Source of the DNA: Streptomyces syringium
GTDB taxonomy: Bacteria > Actinomycetota > Actinomycetes > Streptomycetales > Streptomycetaceae
Assembly (NCBI RefSeq): GCF_017876625.1
Contig: NZ_JAGIOH010000001.1
Span: forward strand, 248,001-312,000
Length of the DNA stretch: 64,000 bases
Direction: 5' to 3'
Under the pieces are notes generated by a model. It ran no database searches. It saw only the letters and a program-made list of their open reading frames with translations, and had not been told where the DNA came from. The translations under genes and the position numbers were made by a program. Below, in pieces: positions 30,101 through 38,934 of this stretch. Each line of letters starts with the position of its first letter. Within the stretch, counting starts at the first letter, position 1.

Positions 30101-30618
30101 AGTTCGCCGTCGGGGCTGCGCTCCCTCCAGGCGCTCGGGTCGAAGCCGACGGTGCGTGCGCCCAGGGAGTCTTTTAGGGGCGGGGAGATATCGCGGCCGT
30201 TGATGCGGGTCAGCAGGTAGGGCGAGGTGCCCTCATTCATGCCGTCCACCGCATCGGGGTGCTGGCTGTCGAGGTAGTCGCTCTCGATGACCCAGGCGCC
30301 GCTGACGCTGCGGGCAGCGGCTTTCTGCCCGCTGGTGCGGATGACGAGCCACCTGTTGGGGATCTTGGGGAAGGCCAGTGAGCCGTCCGGCTGCTGCTTG
30401 CCTTCGCACAGGCTTTCCGGAAGCCGCCAGTGCAGGTACATGCCGCAGTGCCATTTCGGATCGGTGAAATCGACCAGGGTGGCGTCTTCGGGGTCCTGGT
30501 GGTCGATGAGGTTTTGGAAGTCGGGTTGCCAGCGTTTGAAGTGCCCTGCGGCCAGCGCGTCGCTGGTCACCACAAGGGCGTCGACCTGGATCGGGACCAA
30601 GAGGGCCTGGGGGGGCAT
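27115..30618 (-). CDS. Very large hypothetical protein, 1167 aa
   Basis: The N-terminal 250 residues (VPIQVDALVVTSDALAAGHF, FTDPKWHCGMYLHWRLPESL, IPNRWLVIRTSG) look like a folded domain with many aromatics. Residues about 385-470 form an Ala/Gln-rich coiled coil (RQADAALAQARQRLADLW, LEAQLRHALEEATHQRDAAA). The rest is beta-rich with no motif I recognise. No signal peptide or transmembrane segment. The start lies six bases after the stop of the 805-aa gene, whose last codons contain the GAGG ribosome site, so the two are translationally coupled. A physical complex with its operon neighbours is inferred. Confidence 0.85.
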   Translation of the reverse strand: MPPQALLVPIQVDALVVTSDALAAGHFKRWQPDFQNLIDHQDPEDATLVDFTDPKWHCGMYLHWRLPESLCEGKQQPDGSLAFPKIPNRWLVIRTSGQKAAARSVSGAWVIESDYLDSQHPDAVDGMNEGTSPYLLTRINGRDISPPLKDSLGARTVGFDPSAWRERSPDGELFLDILGPGLPTFSAFQPYNENVLSFHDGSEDWPSDNVQHPEEKWTLSYCVLGWYSNAAYDPARTKDAKQALESLRWKLQQPDAAGAGSVYYGTVLALSGSGAGEPVNRPNAASVSIAVGSNVDDAWSALPPTDGPKAGPGERSTAAERRHQALTALLAGTCEYLNTPDGPVKTAFAQHAAGFGTAPTSPQWSLTDPHTPTPPQTPDAQPPSTDDLADLNHRQAQLRQADAALAQARQRLADLWRLKGISQTGGQTQNAKALEAQLRHALEEATHQRDAAAALRQDVARQQASVHQAAQAAGLSLTPSPAAPYEHPQDPTILLQGPGIDQPLTPQGPLSCRLPDELLTTLPGLPATDRVDPPYTDLVPEHLRSLAAKAFAEFTALDKAAHHPLPDQDADSLLQHLLTAPEHTPTAHALSPHTRAWRPPWSPLLLEWKGRCAPIPYTSAEHKPLWSFNGTHYAWKGSGDHTPSTLGGRLSLTPLPGFVASRKADHIARNRSEDVTPAYRRFSDTAHRSDMLSQSLQGLNAWFLQRSPMPYYLPSPDNTDNTDRAVAQQLTETTPGTTARTVRLPLPAADPAHSGFQPVRAGQIYLEEVTLIDRFGQTASLMLDQTTVYTNSPPAKDKIVKDMTSFRGKVVQLPPRLLHPARLRIDAVDPDDDRNLAPDVPDLAPTLAGWLLPNRLDHSLVLYTGTGMPLSEYRRGADPAQAAHLTLPLPAGRTLDSNTTLDKVHAYLDGLSTTALEDLITLIDAGLTTTARTDQDTAALALLAGRPLALLRLRLAIELDGPPPGPTVPGTTPSDTLTTQWPLRLGAADLTEDGLIGYFLDDHYNQLRTPHPVPAECTVLKHLPADDPDLTVPCVASPLPASTGRFVTVLVDPWQKLHAVTDILPTRFYRIPEPAVRAGLDALSIPFSTDPLLTPPDPDQNTIRMPKPSAFTGQWQWAQRASATQWSSQPNLTPPTADAVFPPDPAQARAGFLQLLEAFTRHTPPSS

Positions 30619-30624
30619 AGGAAG

Positions 30625-33042
30625 TCACCTCGGGTAACTGAAGGTCATCGTCTGCGGGCCGTCGATGCACTGCAGGGCGAACTCGGCCGGCGAGAGCAGG
30701 GGGCGTTGGGCGGTGTCGAACTGCCCGGCGTCCGCCAGGGCCTTGGCCAAGGCGGCCACCAGGCCTCCGGCCGCTGGCTCCTCGCCGGGCGGCGTGGGGG
30801 CTTGGGGCGAGTCCTTGGCTGATAGCAGGCACAGCACGTCCGGTGTTCCCTGGGGCACCGGCCGCAGGAATCGCTGGACGTCCTTGAGCTGGCGGCCCAG
30901 GTTGGTGCCGACGCGGTGGGCTGCGTCGCCGTCCTTCAGGGCCCGCAGGTTGATCTGGGAGGTTGCAGCAGTGCCCTCGTGGGACTCATCGAGGCCGAAG
31001 TGCAGGCCGTGGTAGGGCTCCGCGAGCACGACCTCGTCGGGGACGGCGGCGAACAGCAGCAACCACACGCCGCTGCCCATGTTCCGCCGGAAGGTGGTCA
31101 CCGGCTCGCCCTGTCGGGTCGCCGTGATCAAGAGGTTGGGGATGTCGAGGGTCAGCTGGCTGCGCAGCAGCATCCCGCAGGGCAGGGCGTCGGTGGTGGC
31201 CGCCACCGCCTCCCGCAGCTCGGCGGTGATCATACTGTCCAGGGTGGTGCCCACCCCCACGCTGACGGCGCCGTCGACCAGGGCTTGCAGCCAGGCCGCA
31301 TCGAGGTAGAAGAAGCGCAGACTCTCCTCGGGCAGGGCGCGGGCATCGGGCACCAGGTAGTAGAAGGGCACCACGCACAGCAGCGTCCAGGCGTCGATAT
31401 GCGCCGCGGACAGGAACGGGGCATCCTGGTAGACATCCTGGGCCGCTCCTGCACCAGGGGCTTCCGGGGCCACGTCGGCGGCGCCGGTGGGGGCGGGGAC
31501 ATGCACGTGGGGGGCGATGGCCCACCGGATCCGGCGGCGGATATCGGGGTCGGCGGCAGCCTGCTGCACGGCCACCGACAGGGCAGGCCGTGGCGGGCAG
31601 GGCTGTTCATCGTGCTGGTGGCAGGGCGCCGCAGCTACGGCTGGCTCGGTTGCTGGGCCGGTCGCGTCATCCGGCGGCGCAGGCAGGCCCGCCAGCAGGT
31701 CGGGAAGGTGGGTCGCCATCAGGTGGTCCATCAGCTCCAGGCCGCTCAGCGGCGCGGCTGCTGGATCCTCTTCCGTGGCCGGCCCGCACCGGGTGAAGGG
31801 GCTGGCGGCATCAGCTGCACTCAGGTGCAGGGCCCGCCAGGCCGCGTTGCGGGCCCGCAGCAAAGGAGCCGACACATCACCGTTCGAAAGGGCCAGCAGA
31901 CGGCCCAGCGTCCAGGCGGCCGCGTAGCTCAGGTCGTAGATGCCATAGCGTTTGAGGTAGATCAACGCACTGTCGGGGCGTTCCAGATGCCGGAGTGTGC
32001 CTGTCGCATCCGCCCACGGCGCCTTCACCGCGGGGGCGGGGACAAACGGGCCCCGGTACCAGGCGAAGGTGCCTTCGGCGCCCAGCGTGTGGTAGCTGAT
32101 CGGGGTGTAGCCCCATTCCAGGCGGTCGGTGATGTGCCGGCCCAGGTCACCGGAGGGTGTCGGGCTCGTCGGCGCAAGTCGCAGTTCCAGGGCTGCGGCG
32201 TGCTCGCCCCGGGGAGCAGCGGGCGCTGCCAGGTGCCGCATCCGGGCCGTGAACCCGCTACGGTCACCGGTGACCTGTTCGAAGGACCAGGAGTACAGCG
32301 AGAACAGCCGCAGCCGCGCAGGCCGGCCCGAGCTCTGGAAGTAGCTCTCGCAGCCCTCCAGGGACACCAGGTGGGCCTGGTAGCGGCCGCTCAGCCGCGG
32401 CAGCCGGGAGGTGAAGGCGACCGCGAACTTGCCCGTGCGCATCCGCTCGCCGTCCTCGCGGAACAGCCCCAGATGGTGCGGCAGCTTCTCCTCCACCTCC
32501 CGGGCGTGCACCAGGTAGGGCAGCTCCGCGCGCCGGGGGGCGACCCGGTCGAAGGTGTCCGCGTTGATCTCGATCGTCTGGCAGGCGATCGTCTCGGCCT
32601 CTGACCCGATGTCCCCCAGCGCCGGCACGGCGACCTCCGCCGTGGCCTGCAGCGCCTCCTTGGCCGTCGCCGGTGCGCTGCGGACGATCTCGTCCTCGCG
32701 CAGCAGCAGCAGCGTCATCCAGGGCTCGCCCAGTTCGCTGCCGCTCACGGTCAGCGGGCGCGTCCACGGCAGCAGCTCGCGGTTGAGTGTGATGTGAGGG
32801 GCCACCAGCTGGTAGTCCCCCAGCGCCCCCTGCGCGGGATATACCGCCTCGACCAGGTCCTGGCCGACAAGGAACCGGGGCGCGACGATGGTGAAAGTCT
32901 GATCGGTGGGGTCGAGTTTCTTGCCGTCCAGGGTGTGGGTGGAGCGGACGGTGTACTCCCCGGGCGGGATCTGGGGCACATAGCTGTCGTAGAACGACAC
33001 GCTCAAGGGGGTGCCGACCAGCGACATGGAGGCTTGCGACAT
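30625..33042 (-). CDS. Large hypothetical protein, 805 aa
   Basis: The ATG at 33042 (MSQASMSLVGTPLSVSFYDS) is preferred over the adjoining GTG, with GGAG upstream. The N-terminus resembles a beta-sandwich (PPGEYTVRSTHTLDGKKLDP, TIVAPRFLVGQDLVEAVYPA). The middle is mixed (ISYHTLGAEGTFAWYRGPF, YLKRYGIYDLSYAAAWTLG), and the C-terminal third has AHIDAWTLLCVVPFYYLVPD. No signal peptide. It sits 17 bp after the 1004-aa gene and six bases before the 1167-aa gene, the tightest spacing in the block, which suggests production in fixed proportion. Confidence 0.85.
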   Translation of the reverse strand: MSQASMSLVGTPLSVSFYDSYVPQIPPGEYTVRSTHTLDGKKLDPTDQTFTIVAPRFLVGQDLVEAVYPAQGALGDYQLVAPHITLNRELLPWTRPLTVSGSELGEPWMTLLLLREDEIVRSAPATAKEALQATAEVAVPALGDIGSEAETIACQTIEINADTFDRVAPRRAELPYLVHAREVEEKLPHHLGLFREDGERMRTGKFAVAFTSRLPRLSGRYQAHLVSLEGCESYFQSSGRPARLRLFSLYSWSFEQVTGDRSGFTARMRHLAAPAAPRGEHAAALELRLAPTSPTPSGDLGRHITDRLEWGYTPISYHTLGAEGTFAWYRGPFVPAPAVKAPWADATGTLRHLERPDSALIYLKRYGIYDLSYAAAWTLGRLLALSNGDVSAPLLRARNAAWRALHLSAADAASPFTRCGPATEEDPAAAPLSGLELMDHLMATHLPDLLAGLPAPPDDATGPATEPAVAAAPCHQHDEQPCPPRPALSVAVQQAAADPDIRRRIRWAIAPHVHVPAPTGAADVAPEAPGAGAAQDVYQDAPFLSAAHIDAWTLLCVVPFYYLVPDARALPEESLRFFYLDAAWLQALVDGAVSVGVGTTLDSMITAELREAVAATTDALPCGMLLRSQLTLDIPNLLITATRQGEPVTTFRRNMGSGVWLLLFAAVPDEVVLAEPYHGLHFGLDESHEGTAATSQINLRALKDGDAAHRVGTNLGRQLKDVQRFLRPVPQGTPDVLCLLSAKDSPQAPTPPGEEPAAGGLVAALAKALADAGQFDTAQRPLLSPAEFALQCIDGPQTMTFSYPR

Positions 33043-33059
33043 CACAGCTCCGAGCTCGG

Positions 33060-36000
33060 TCAGGCCGCTGCGTCCAGCAGCGGGTCATCGGTCAAGGTGG
33101 TCAGTACCTCACGTGCGTACCTGTCGAGCCCGTCGTTCTTCGACGTCCGCAGGCAGCCCGCCCCCTTCAACGCCTCGAACAGGTGGCCGCGCGCCTGCTG
33201 GATCGGCGAGGAGGCGATCCCGTCCTTGACCACATGGGCGGCTCCCGGCGAGAGCGCTGCGGTACTGCCCTGGGTCGGCGCCTGCGCGGTCAGCGGCATG
33301 CCGGCGTCCCGCTCGTCGTCGTAGGCATAGATGGTCTCCTTTTCGATGTCGGCCGCATCCGCCTGCAGCGGGCGGTTGTTGGGCCTCGCGGCACACCGCA
33401 CTGTGGGCGCCGGTACGGTGATCTCCAGGCCGGTCAGCTGGTGGGGCACCAGGTCCGAGGCGGACTTGGGCGCTTCCACCTTCGGATCTCCCCACTTGGC
33501 GAACGGCAGGTTCGCATAGGTCGGCTTGTAGGACCATGCCTCCCAGAAGGCGTCCTGGAAGACCGGGTGGGCGGCCGGCAGCGGTTCCCCCTCGCGCGGC
33601 AGGTAGCTGAAGTGCACGTCGAGCCGCGAGGCGACGTCGGAGCGGTTCATCTCCCGGATATGCACCGCGTCCGTCATCGATGCCTTGCACACGGGCTGCC
33701 CGGTGGGCGGGTGCACCCACACCTCCTTGGCGGGGGCCTGGATGGTGGACGAGAACGTGAAGCTGTTCTGCGAACCGTTGATGGCTTGACCGTTGGCCTC
33801 CTCCCCCGCGATGGGTGCGGTGTCCTTATCCGGTACCGGCTTGTTCGAGCCGGCCGTGCCTTCTTCCGGCAGCTCGGTGTTTTTGCGGGGCAGGATGACC
33901 GGCTTGGGGACCGTGCGCTTGAACTGGTCCCAGTCGACCGGGATCTTCCCTTGCAGGTCGCTGCCGAAGTCTCCCGAGATGGACGCGAACCACAGCGAGA
34001 CGCTCCAGTGGCCACCGAAGTCCGGGCACCACCACAAGGCGAGGTCGACCCCCAGCTCCACCGACGGGCGCACATGCACGGGCCCGATATCGATGTCCGC
34101 CGCGATACCGACCGATGCCCCCAGCGACAGATACGCCGTAAACGGGTCCCAGCCGATCCAGCCGTCCACATGCACACTCAGCCACCACCGCAGCCAGCCG
34201 AGGTTTTGGACCATCGACAGGTTTCCGCCGGCCATCACCGCACGCGGCGTGAACGCGAAATACACCTCGGCGCGCATCGTCACCGGGCCGATGTTGAACG
34301 TCACCCCCACGCGCGGCACATTGGGGTAGTGGTCGGGCACTTTGTAACTCGGTGCGTACCCCCCGAGAGTGAACACGAAATCGCCCTCATGAGGGCCCTG
34401 CGTCCACACCCGCATCGCGACGCCGCCCGTCAACTTGGCGTCCTCGGTGAACAGATACGACTTGGTGCCCAGCACGACCGATGCGGTGAGCACCGTCTCT
34501 TCGTCACCGACCGCGACGTCCTTGCCGCTCGCATCCTTCTGCTGCACCTTCACCGAGCGGTGTTCGAGCTGTCCCGCGAGCTGGCCCACGAGTTTGGCTG
34601 CCGGATTCTTCGAGTCCAGGGGCAACTGGAGTGTGACCAGTCCCAAGACGGACACGGACCAGTCGTTGCCGAATTCCACCAGCAGCAAGACCTTGGCCAA
34701 GATCTTGAATGTCTCGAACTCCAGGCCGCCGGCCGCCCAGAAGTTCTGGGCCTTCGGTGTGATCCACGGCGTATCGCCGCTCGTCAGTTTGTCCAGCACC
34801 TGCAGCGGGGTCGGGTCCTTGCCCACTGCCGTTTCGTCCGTCAGCCCGGCCACCAGCGGAAACTTCTCCACCTCGTCGGGCTTCGGCAGCCGCACCTGAC
34901 TGTTGTAGCCACCGCCCAGCATCACCCGCCGCACCGTGAAGCACGGCGGCCCGAACCCGCCCCCCACCATCTGGCTGAAGTCCAGTTCCCCGAACAAGAA
35001 CACGGAGGGGTCGTCCTGCCCCTTCATCTGCCGGTAGGAGCCCGCCACGGTCGCCGCGATGGCGGGCAGGTACACCATCACCGCGCCGTCCAGCTGCACC
35101 AGATGATCGTCGGCCCACGCCAGCGGATTGAGCACCAGCCCGCCTGCGACCCGGATCCCCAGCTCCGGCGTGCCCCACACGAAACTGACGCCGACTCCGC
35201 TCAAGGTCGCCGACGGCGTGAAGGTATCCACCGGGCAGACTACCCCGGCACCCTTGAATTCCAGCGTCAGCGGCCCCAGCTCGCCCGCAGCGTCCAAGCT
35301 CACCACGATCCGCCCCGGCCGGGCCGGCGTGCTCCCCTTGGCTGCCGTCACAGCCGGCACATAGGCGAAATTGATGCGCCGCACCCCCTTGGCGACCTTG
35401 CTCAGGCTCCCCCACGACGAGCCGCCCCCCGCGGCGCCGCCCCCCGCGCCGACCACCAGGTCCCGCTTTCCCTCCCCCTTCACCAGATCCACGCTCAGGG
35501 CCGGCTGCTCTGCCGCCCCGATCGCGTAGGTCACCAGCAGGTGCGTACCGACGGCGATGTCGTCGTCGAACTGGGTGAACTTCGGAACCGGCAGGGCGAA
35601 CTTGGTCACGCCGGCTTTCTTGAGGAGCTCGTTGAGTTTCTTGGACGACGGCTCCGTGAGGACCACCCGGTTGCACAGCAGGTTGACATGCCTGATGGTC
35701 ACCTGCTTCAGAGCCTGGCCCACGACGGGCACTTCTTTGAGGCCGAAGTTCACATCGAGATCCACCACGACCACATGACGCCAGACGTCCTTTTCCCCCT
35801 TAGGCACTGGCACACCGATGACATACAGCTGCGACAGACGCGCCGCCTGAGCGTCTGACCGCTTGAGGGCTGCTGTTCCCACCCACCCCCCTTTGTCGTC
35901 AGCGCCCGAGCCGTCGATCGTCTTGACGAAGACGTCCTGAAGGTGAAAATCCCAGTCGCCCGGCAAGAACAGCCCGTCCACCTGCTGGGCGAGGTCGGAC

Positions 36001-36074
36001 AGTGACTTGCCCTGCCCCTTTTGCATTGCGCCTTGTACGCCATCTGCAGACATCTGGCACACCAATCTGTCCAT
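33060..36074 (-). CDS. DUF6603-like large protein, 1004 aa
   Basis: The central region (GGGFGPPCFTVRRVMLGGGY, NSQVRLPKPDEVEKFPLVAG) recalls DUF6603 proteins, large beta-rich proteins of unknown function in bacteria and fungi; I base this on remembered pattern, not a search. Long runs of alternating strands (RAEVYFAFTPRAVMAGGNLS, RWWLSVHVDGWIGWDPF, GIAADIDIGPVHVRPSVELG) suggest a repetitive beta-solenoid or barrel. The C-terminal 250 residues are more polar. No signal peptide. ATGs at 36053 and 36026 are alternative starts, because the ribosome site of 36074 is weak. It is the first gene of the tightly spaced trio with the 805-aa and 1167-aa genes. Confidence 0.8.
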   Translation of the reverse strand: MDRLVCQMSADGVQGAMQKGQGKSLSDLAQQVDGLFLPGDWDFHLQDVFVKTIDGSGADDKGGWVGTAALKRSDAQAARLSQLYVIGVPVPKGEKDVWRHVVVVDLDVNFGLKEVPVVGQALKQVTIRHVNLLCNRVVLTEPSSKKLNELLKKAGVTKFALPVPKFTQFDDDIAVGTHLLVTYAIGAAEQPALSVDLVKGEGKRDLVVGAGGGAAGGGSSWGSLSKVAKGVRRINFAYVPAVTAAKGSTPARPGRIVVSLDAAGELGPLTLEFKGAGVVCPVDTFTPSATLSGVGVSFVWGTPELGIRVAGGLVLNPLAWADDHLVQLDGAVMVYLPAIAATVAGSYRQMKGQDDPSVFLFGELDFSQMVGGGFGPPCFTVRRVMLGGGYNSQVRLPKPDEVEKFPLVAGLTDETAVGKDPTPLQVLDKLTSGDTPWITPKAQNFWAAGGLEFETFKILAKVLLLVEFGNDWSVSVLGLVTLQLPLDSKNPAAKLVGQLAGQLEHRSVKVQQKDASGKDVAVGDEETVLTASVVLGTKSYLFTEDAKLTGGVAMRVWTQGPHEGDFVFTLGGYAPSYKVPDHYPNVPRVGVTFNIGPVTMRAEVYFAFTPRAVMAGGNLSMVQNLGWLRWWLSVHVDGWIGWDPFTAYLSLGASVGIAADIDIGPVHVRPSVELGVDLALWWCPDFGGHWSVSLWFASISGDFGSDLQGKIPVDWDQFKRTVPKPVILPRKNTELPEEGTAGSNKPVPDKDTAPIAGEEANGQAINGSQNSFTFSSTIQAPAKEVWVHPPTGQPVCKASMTDAVHIREMNRSDVASRLDVHFSYLPREGEPLPAAHPVFQDAFWEAWSYKPTYANLPFAKWGDPKVEAPKSASDLVPHQLTGLEITVPAPTVRCAARPNNRPLQADAADIEKETIYAYDDERDAGMPLTAQAPTQGSTAALSPGAAHVVKDGIASSPIQQARGHLFEALKGAGCLRTSKNDGLDRYAREVLTTLTDDPLLDAAA

Positions 36075-36415
36075 GCCGAGACCGGTCTCGGGGGAGTGAT
36101 GGGAGGAAGGCTGAACTCGGAGGAAGAGGAAAGGATCGTCCTACCGCGGGGGACATGGATCCGTGTCCCGGCAGCCCGCACAGCCGAGACGATCGCTTCA
36201 CCGCCGCACTCGGTACCTGGCTACACCAGAGCGGGCTTCTTCGCTGGTATCGGCACCCTCCGGCTGACCTGTGTGTACGACGAGCTCATGCAGTGCAGGC
36301 CGTTTTCGATAAGGGCCTCGCCATGTCCGCGAGGATTCCGATGCGGGACCTGGCCCGTCCACCATGCATTCATTTACGAGTAACCCCGCTCCACAGTCAA
36401 CAAATTGACGGAGCG
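36075..36415. other. Intergenic, probable promoter of the large-protein trio
   Basis: 341 bp between the 128-aa gene and the 1004-aa gene with no convincing coding sequence. A separate promoter for the trio probably lies here. Confidence 0.45.
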
Positions 36416-36802
36416 TCAGTCGGTGGGCGGGAGGTTGCCGAGCTCGGCGGCCGACGCCTGCCCGAGTTCGGTGGGGTTCCTGAGGACGCCGGAGACAATC
36501 TCGCTTCCGCGGTCGGAGAGAGCGAAGGAGGAGTCCTCGTGGACGAGGACGTCGAGGGTGGCGGGGCTGGGCGCGGTCCAGCGGACGGTACCGAAGGAAC
36601 CCTCGATGGTGACGGTGGCGTCCGCGCCATCGGGGGTGTTCGCCGAGCGCAGGTACATCGTGCCGTGGTGGCCGATACCGATCTCTGCGCGGCCCAGGCC
36701 GGTGCCCAGTTCGGGGGCAGTGACGGTGGTACCAGGGTCGATGTGGTGGGCGATCCATACAGGGTCCGGGGAGCGGTTCTCGACGGTTCCGAACATCCAC
36801 AT
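36416..36802 (-). CDS. Small beta-rich protein, 128 aa
   Basis: Begins MWMFGTVENRSPDPVWIAHH and continues with alternating short strands (GRAEIGIGHHGTMYLRSANT, ATVTIEGSFGTVRWTAP, DVLVHEDSSFALSDRG). This looks like a small all-beta domain such as a carbohydrate- or lipid-binding module, but I cannot name a family. No signal peptide. It lies 45 bp after the DUF4157 fusion gene, so it might be an accessory or immunity protein; this is positional inference only. Confidence 0.7.
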   Translation of the reverse strand: MWMFGTVENRSPDPVWIAHHIDPGTTVTAPELGTGLGRAEIGIGHHGTMYLRSANTPDGADATVTIEGSFGTVRWTAPSPATLDVLVHEDSSFALSDRGSEIVSGVLRNPTELGQASAAELGNLPPTD

Positions 36803-36847
36803 GACGCAAGTCCTCCTGACGGTGTGGTGGTGCGGATCTGAGGGGAG

Positions 36848-38896
36848 TCAGTACGAGTCGTCGAGGGAGACCTTGCCCAGTCGCGGGTTTCCCACGGAGA
36901 TGGCGATATAGGTGCCGCGCAAGGAGCTGAACAGCTGGTTGTCCGCCTTCTTCTTCACCTGTTCGTGCCAGGACAGCAGATCGGTGACGCCGTCGGCGGT
37001 GTCACCGGCCCTGCTGGGCAGGCGGTCGTGGATGCTGGCCGCGGTGATGCCACCGTCGTGCCCCTGGGCAAGGATGCCGGTCACGGCCTGCTGGGACATC
37101 TGGGCGGTCTCAGCGGCGATCCGCACGCCATCGCCGCCCGTCAGGAGGGTGTCGTCGCCCCAGATCTGGTAGGGCGTGGAGCGATTGACGGAGGACACCC
37201 ACAGGGACTGGGCGTTGAAGAAGTCGTGCGGGGCGGTCGCAGACGCCTGGACGACCCCGCTGGCCAAGAAGGCCAGCCAGTTGGCGTAGGCGGTGTCGCT
37301 GTCCGGATTACCCACGATGCCGGAGGCGTCCCTGCGAGCCTGCCGGGTCGACTCCTCCTGGCCGGTTTCCGGGTCCTTGACGACACCGTGATAGGGATAC
37401 TCGGTGTACATCGCTGCCGGGGCCAGGCCGGGCTGCTTGGCGAACGTCATCTCCTTGGCCCGGTCCCATTCGGCCACCGGAATCCACTTGTCCGCGACCC
37501 AGTCGAGGAACCACTGCAGGACCAGCGTCTTGTTCACCAGGTGCCCGGCGGCGAAGGCGTCCTGCAGGAAGTGGTCGGCATAGCCGTTGTACAGCAGTGC
37601 CTTGTACCGGTTCTCTCCGCCCTCGCCTTCCCTGGCGTCGTAGGACCGCTTGGCGTAGTCCCGGGCGATCAGGTGGAACTGGTACCAGCGGTGCCAGGCG
37701 TACGGGGCGAAGTGGCAGGCGTTGCGGGCCAGCAACCCGTAGTAGTGGCCCACTCCCTGCTCGCCGACGCCCTTCGTGAGGTCGTTCATCCGTGAGGTTT
37801 CGAGGATCTTCTCCCAGAAGCTGCCCCACTGCCAGTTGACCAGGGCCTGCTCGAAGTTCGCGCTGGACGCGTTGAGCAGCCAGTCCTTGCCGATCTTGTT
37901 GTAGGTTTCCTGTCGCACGGTCTGCAAGATCGGCAGCAGGACGCTCTTGGGCTGAGCGTCCAAAACGGCGGGCTGTGGCAGGTAGTCGGCCAGCGTGTTC
38001 AGCTCGCCGTAGGTCACCAGCAGCCCGCTGCCTGGCATCCTGATGGCGCGGACATCAGGAAAGTGCTCCTTGATCCGTTCCTCGGTGACCTCTTCCGGGC
38101 TGGCCCGCCACAGCTCCACATACTGGCGGATTTTGCGCAGGTACGCGCCGCTTGTCCCGTCCTTCTTGGCCACCGCGAGCGCGATGGCGTCGAGTTTGCC
38201 GGTGTTGCACTCGCCCAGCATTCGGTGTTCCCACGAGGAGTGCCGGCACACCAGCAGCGCGCGCCGCGGGTCGGTGCGGCGCGCGGCCGCCGGGCCGGGA
38301 TGCAGGCACTGGCCGCCCGCGCCCACTGATGCGCCGGCCTGCCGGGCCGCGGTTTCCCGCCAGTGGCCGTGCGTCGCCACCCGGTCCCGGCCGGTGTTGC
38401 TGTCGTCGGGCTGGAGTGTGTGGGCGATCTCGTGGGCCAGCAGCACCCGCCCGCGACGGCTGCCTGGTGCGAGGTGTCCCGCGCGGAAGAAGATGTCCGC
38501 GCCGACGGTGAACGCCTCCGCTCCCAGCCAGCGGGCCAGCGCGTCCGCCTCGGGGCCAGTGTGCACGCGCACCGCCCCCAGGTCGGCACCGAAACTGTGT
38601 TCCAGCCAGGCCCGGGCGCCAGAGGCCAGGGGCCTGCCCGTTCCCACCATCTGGCGCATCCGACGGGCGGCCGGGGCCGGCAGCAGCGTCCCGGCTGCTC
38701 CTTCGCAGTCCACCGGCGGCGCTTCGCTGTGGCCCGGCGGCGGCCACGGAGCGGTCTGTCCGGGACGTTTGGCCGCGGTGGGCGGGCAAGGGGCAGCGCG
38801 CCGCCGGCGGTCTTCGCGGGGTCCGGGACAAGCGGCGGGGCCGTGGCACGCCTGGGAGGAATGGAGCAGGCCGGGCGGTGCGGTGGTCACGCTCAT
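36848..38896 (-). CDS. DUF4157 protein fused to a zinc-phospholipase-C-like domain, 682 aa
   Basis: Residues 1-80 are Pro/Arg-rich and disordered. Residues 80-165 match DUF4157: RVHTGPEADALARWLGAEAF, TVGADIFFRAG and the zinc-type motif AHEIAHTLQ with HEIAH at 155-159. Residues 380-460 have the pattern of zinc-dependent phospholipase C/S1-P1-type enzymes: GHYYGLLARNACHFAPYAW and YADHFLQDAFAAGH (H442, D446, H452). DUF4157 is known as a marker of effectors loaded into extracellular contractile injection systems. No signal peptide is present, which agrees with a non-Sec route. I infer a membrane-damaging effector. The substrate is unproven, and no injection-apparatus genes are visible. Confidence 0.75.
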   Translation of the reverse strand: MSVTTAPPGLLHSSQACHGPAACPGPREDRRRRAAPCPPTAAKRPGQTAPWPPPGHSEAPPVDCEGAAGTLLPAPAARRMRQMVGTGRPLASGARAWLEHSFGADLGAVRVHTGPEADALARWLGAEAFTVGADIFFRAGHLAPGSRRGRVLLAHEIAHTLQPDDSNTGRDRVATHGHWRETAARQAGASVGAGGQCLHPGPAAARRTDPRRALLVCRHSSWEHRMLGECNTGKLDAIALAVAKKDGTSGAYLRKIRQYVELWRASPEEVTEERIKEHFPDVRAIRMPGSGLLVTYGELNTLADYLPQPAVLDAQPKSVLLPILQTVRQETYNKIGKDWLLNASSANFEQALVNWQWGSFWEKILETSRMNDLTKGVGEQGVGHYYGLLARNACHFAPYAWHRWYQFHLIARDYAKRSYDAREGEGGENRYKALLYNGYADHFLQDAFAAGHLVNKTLVLQWFLDWVADKWIPVAEWDRAKEMTFAKQPGLAPAAMYTEYPYHGVVKDPETGQEESTRQARRDASGIVGNPDSDTAYANWLAFLASGVVQASATAPHDFFNAQSLWVSSVNRSTPYQIWGDDTLLTGGDGVRIAAETAQMSQQAVTGILAQGHDGGITAASIHDRLPSRAGDTADGVTDLLSWHEQVKKKADNQLFSSLRGTYIAISVGNPRLGKVSLDDSY

Positions 38897-38934
38897 GTGC
38901 GGTTCCCTTCCGGTAGCGGGGACGGTCCGTGTTG

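Noticed and set aside
33183..35858. 891-codon open frame on the plus strand
   Set aside because: It is antisense to the 1004-aa gene, is rich in Arg/His/Gln and shows no family features. High-GC DNA gives long shadow frames of this kind. The same applies to 28537-30177 and 30916-32604.
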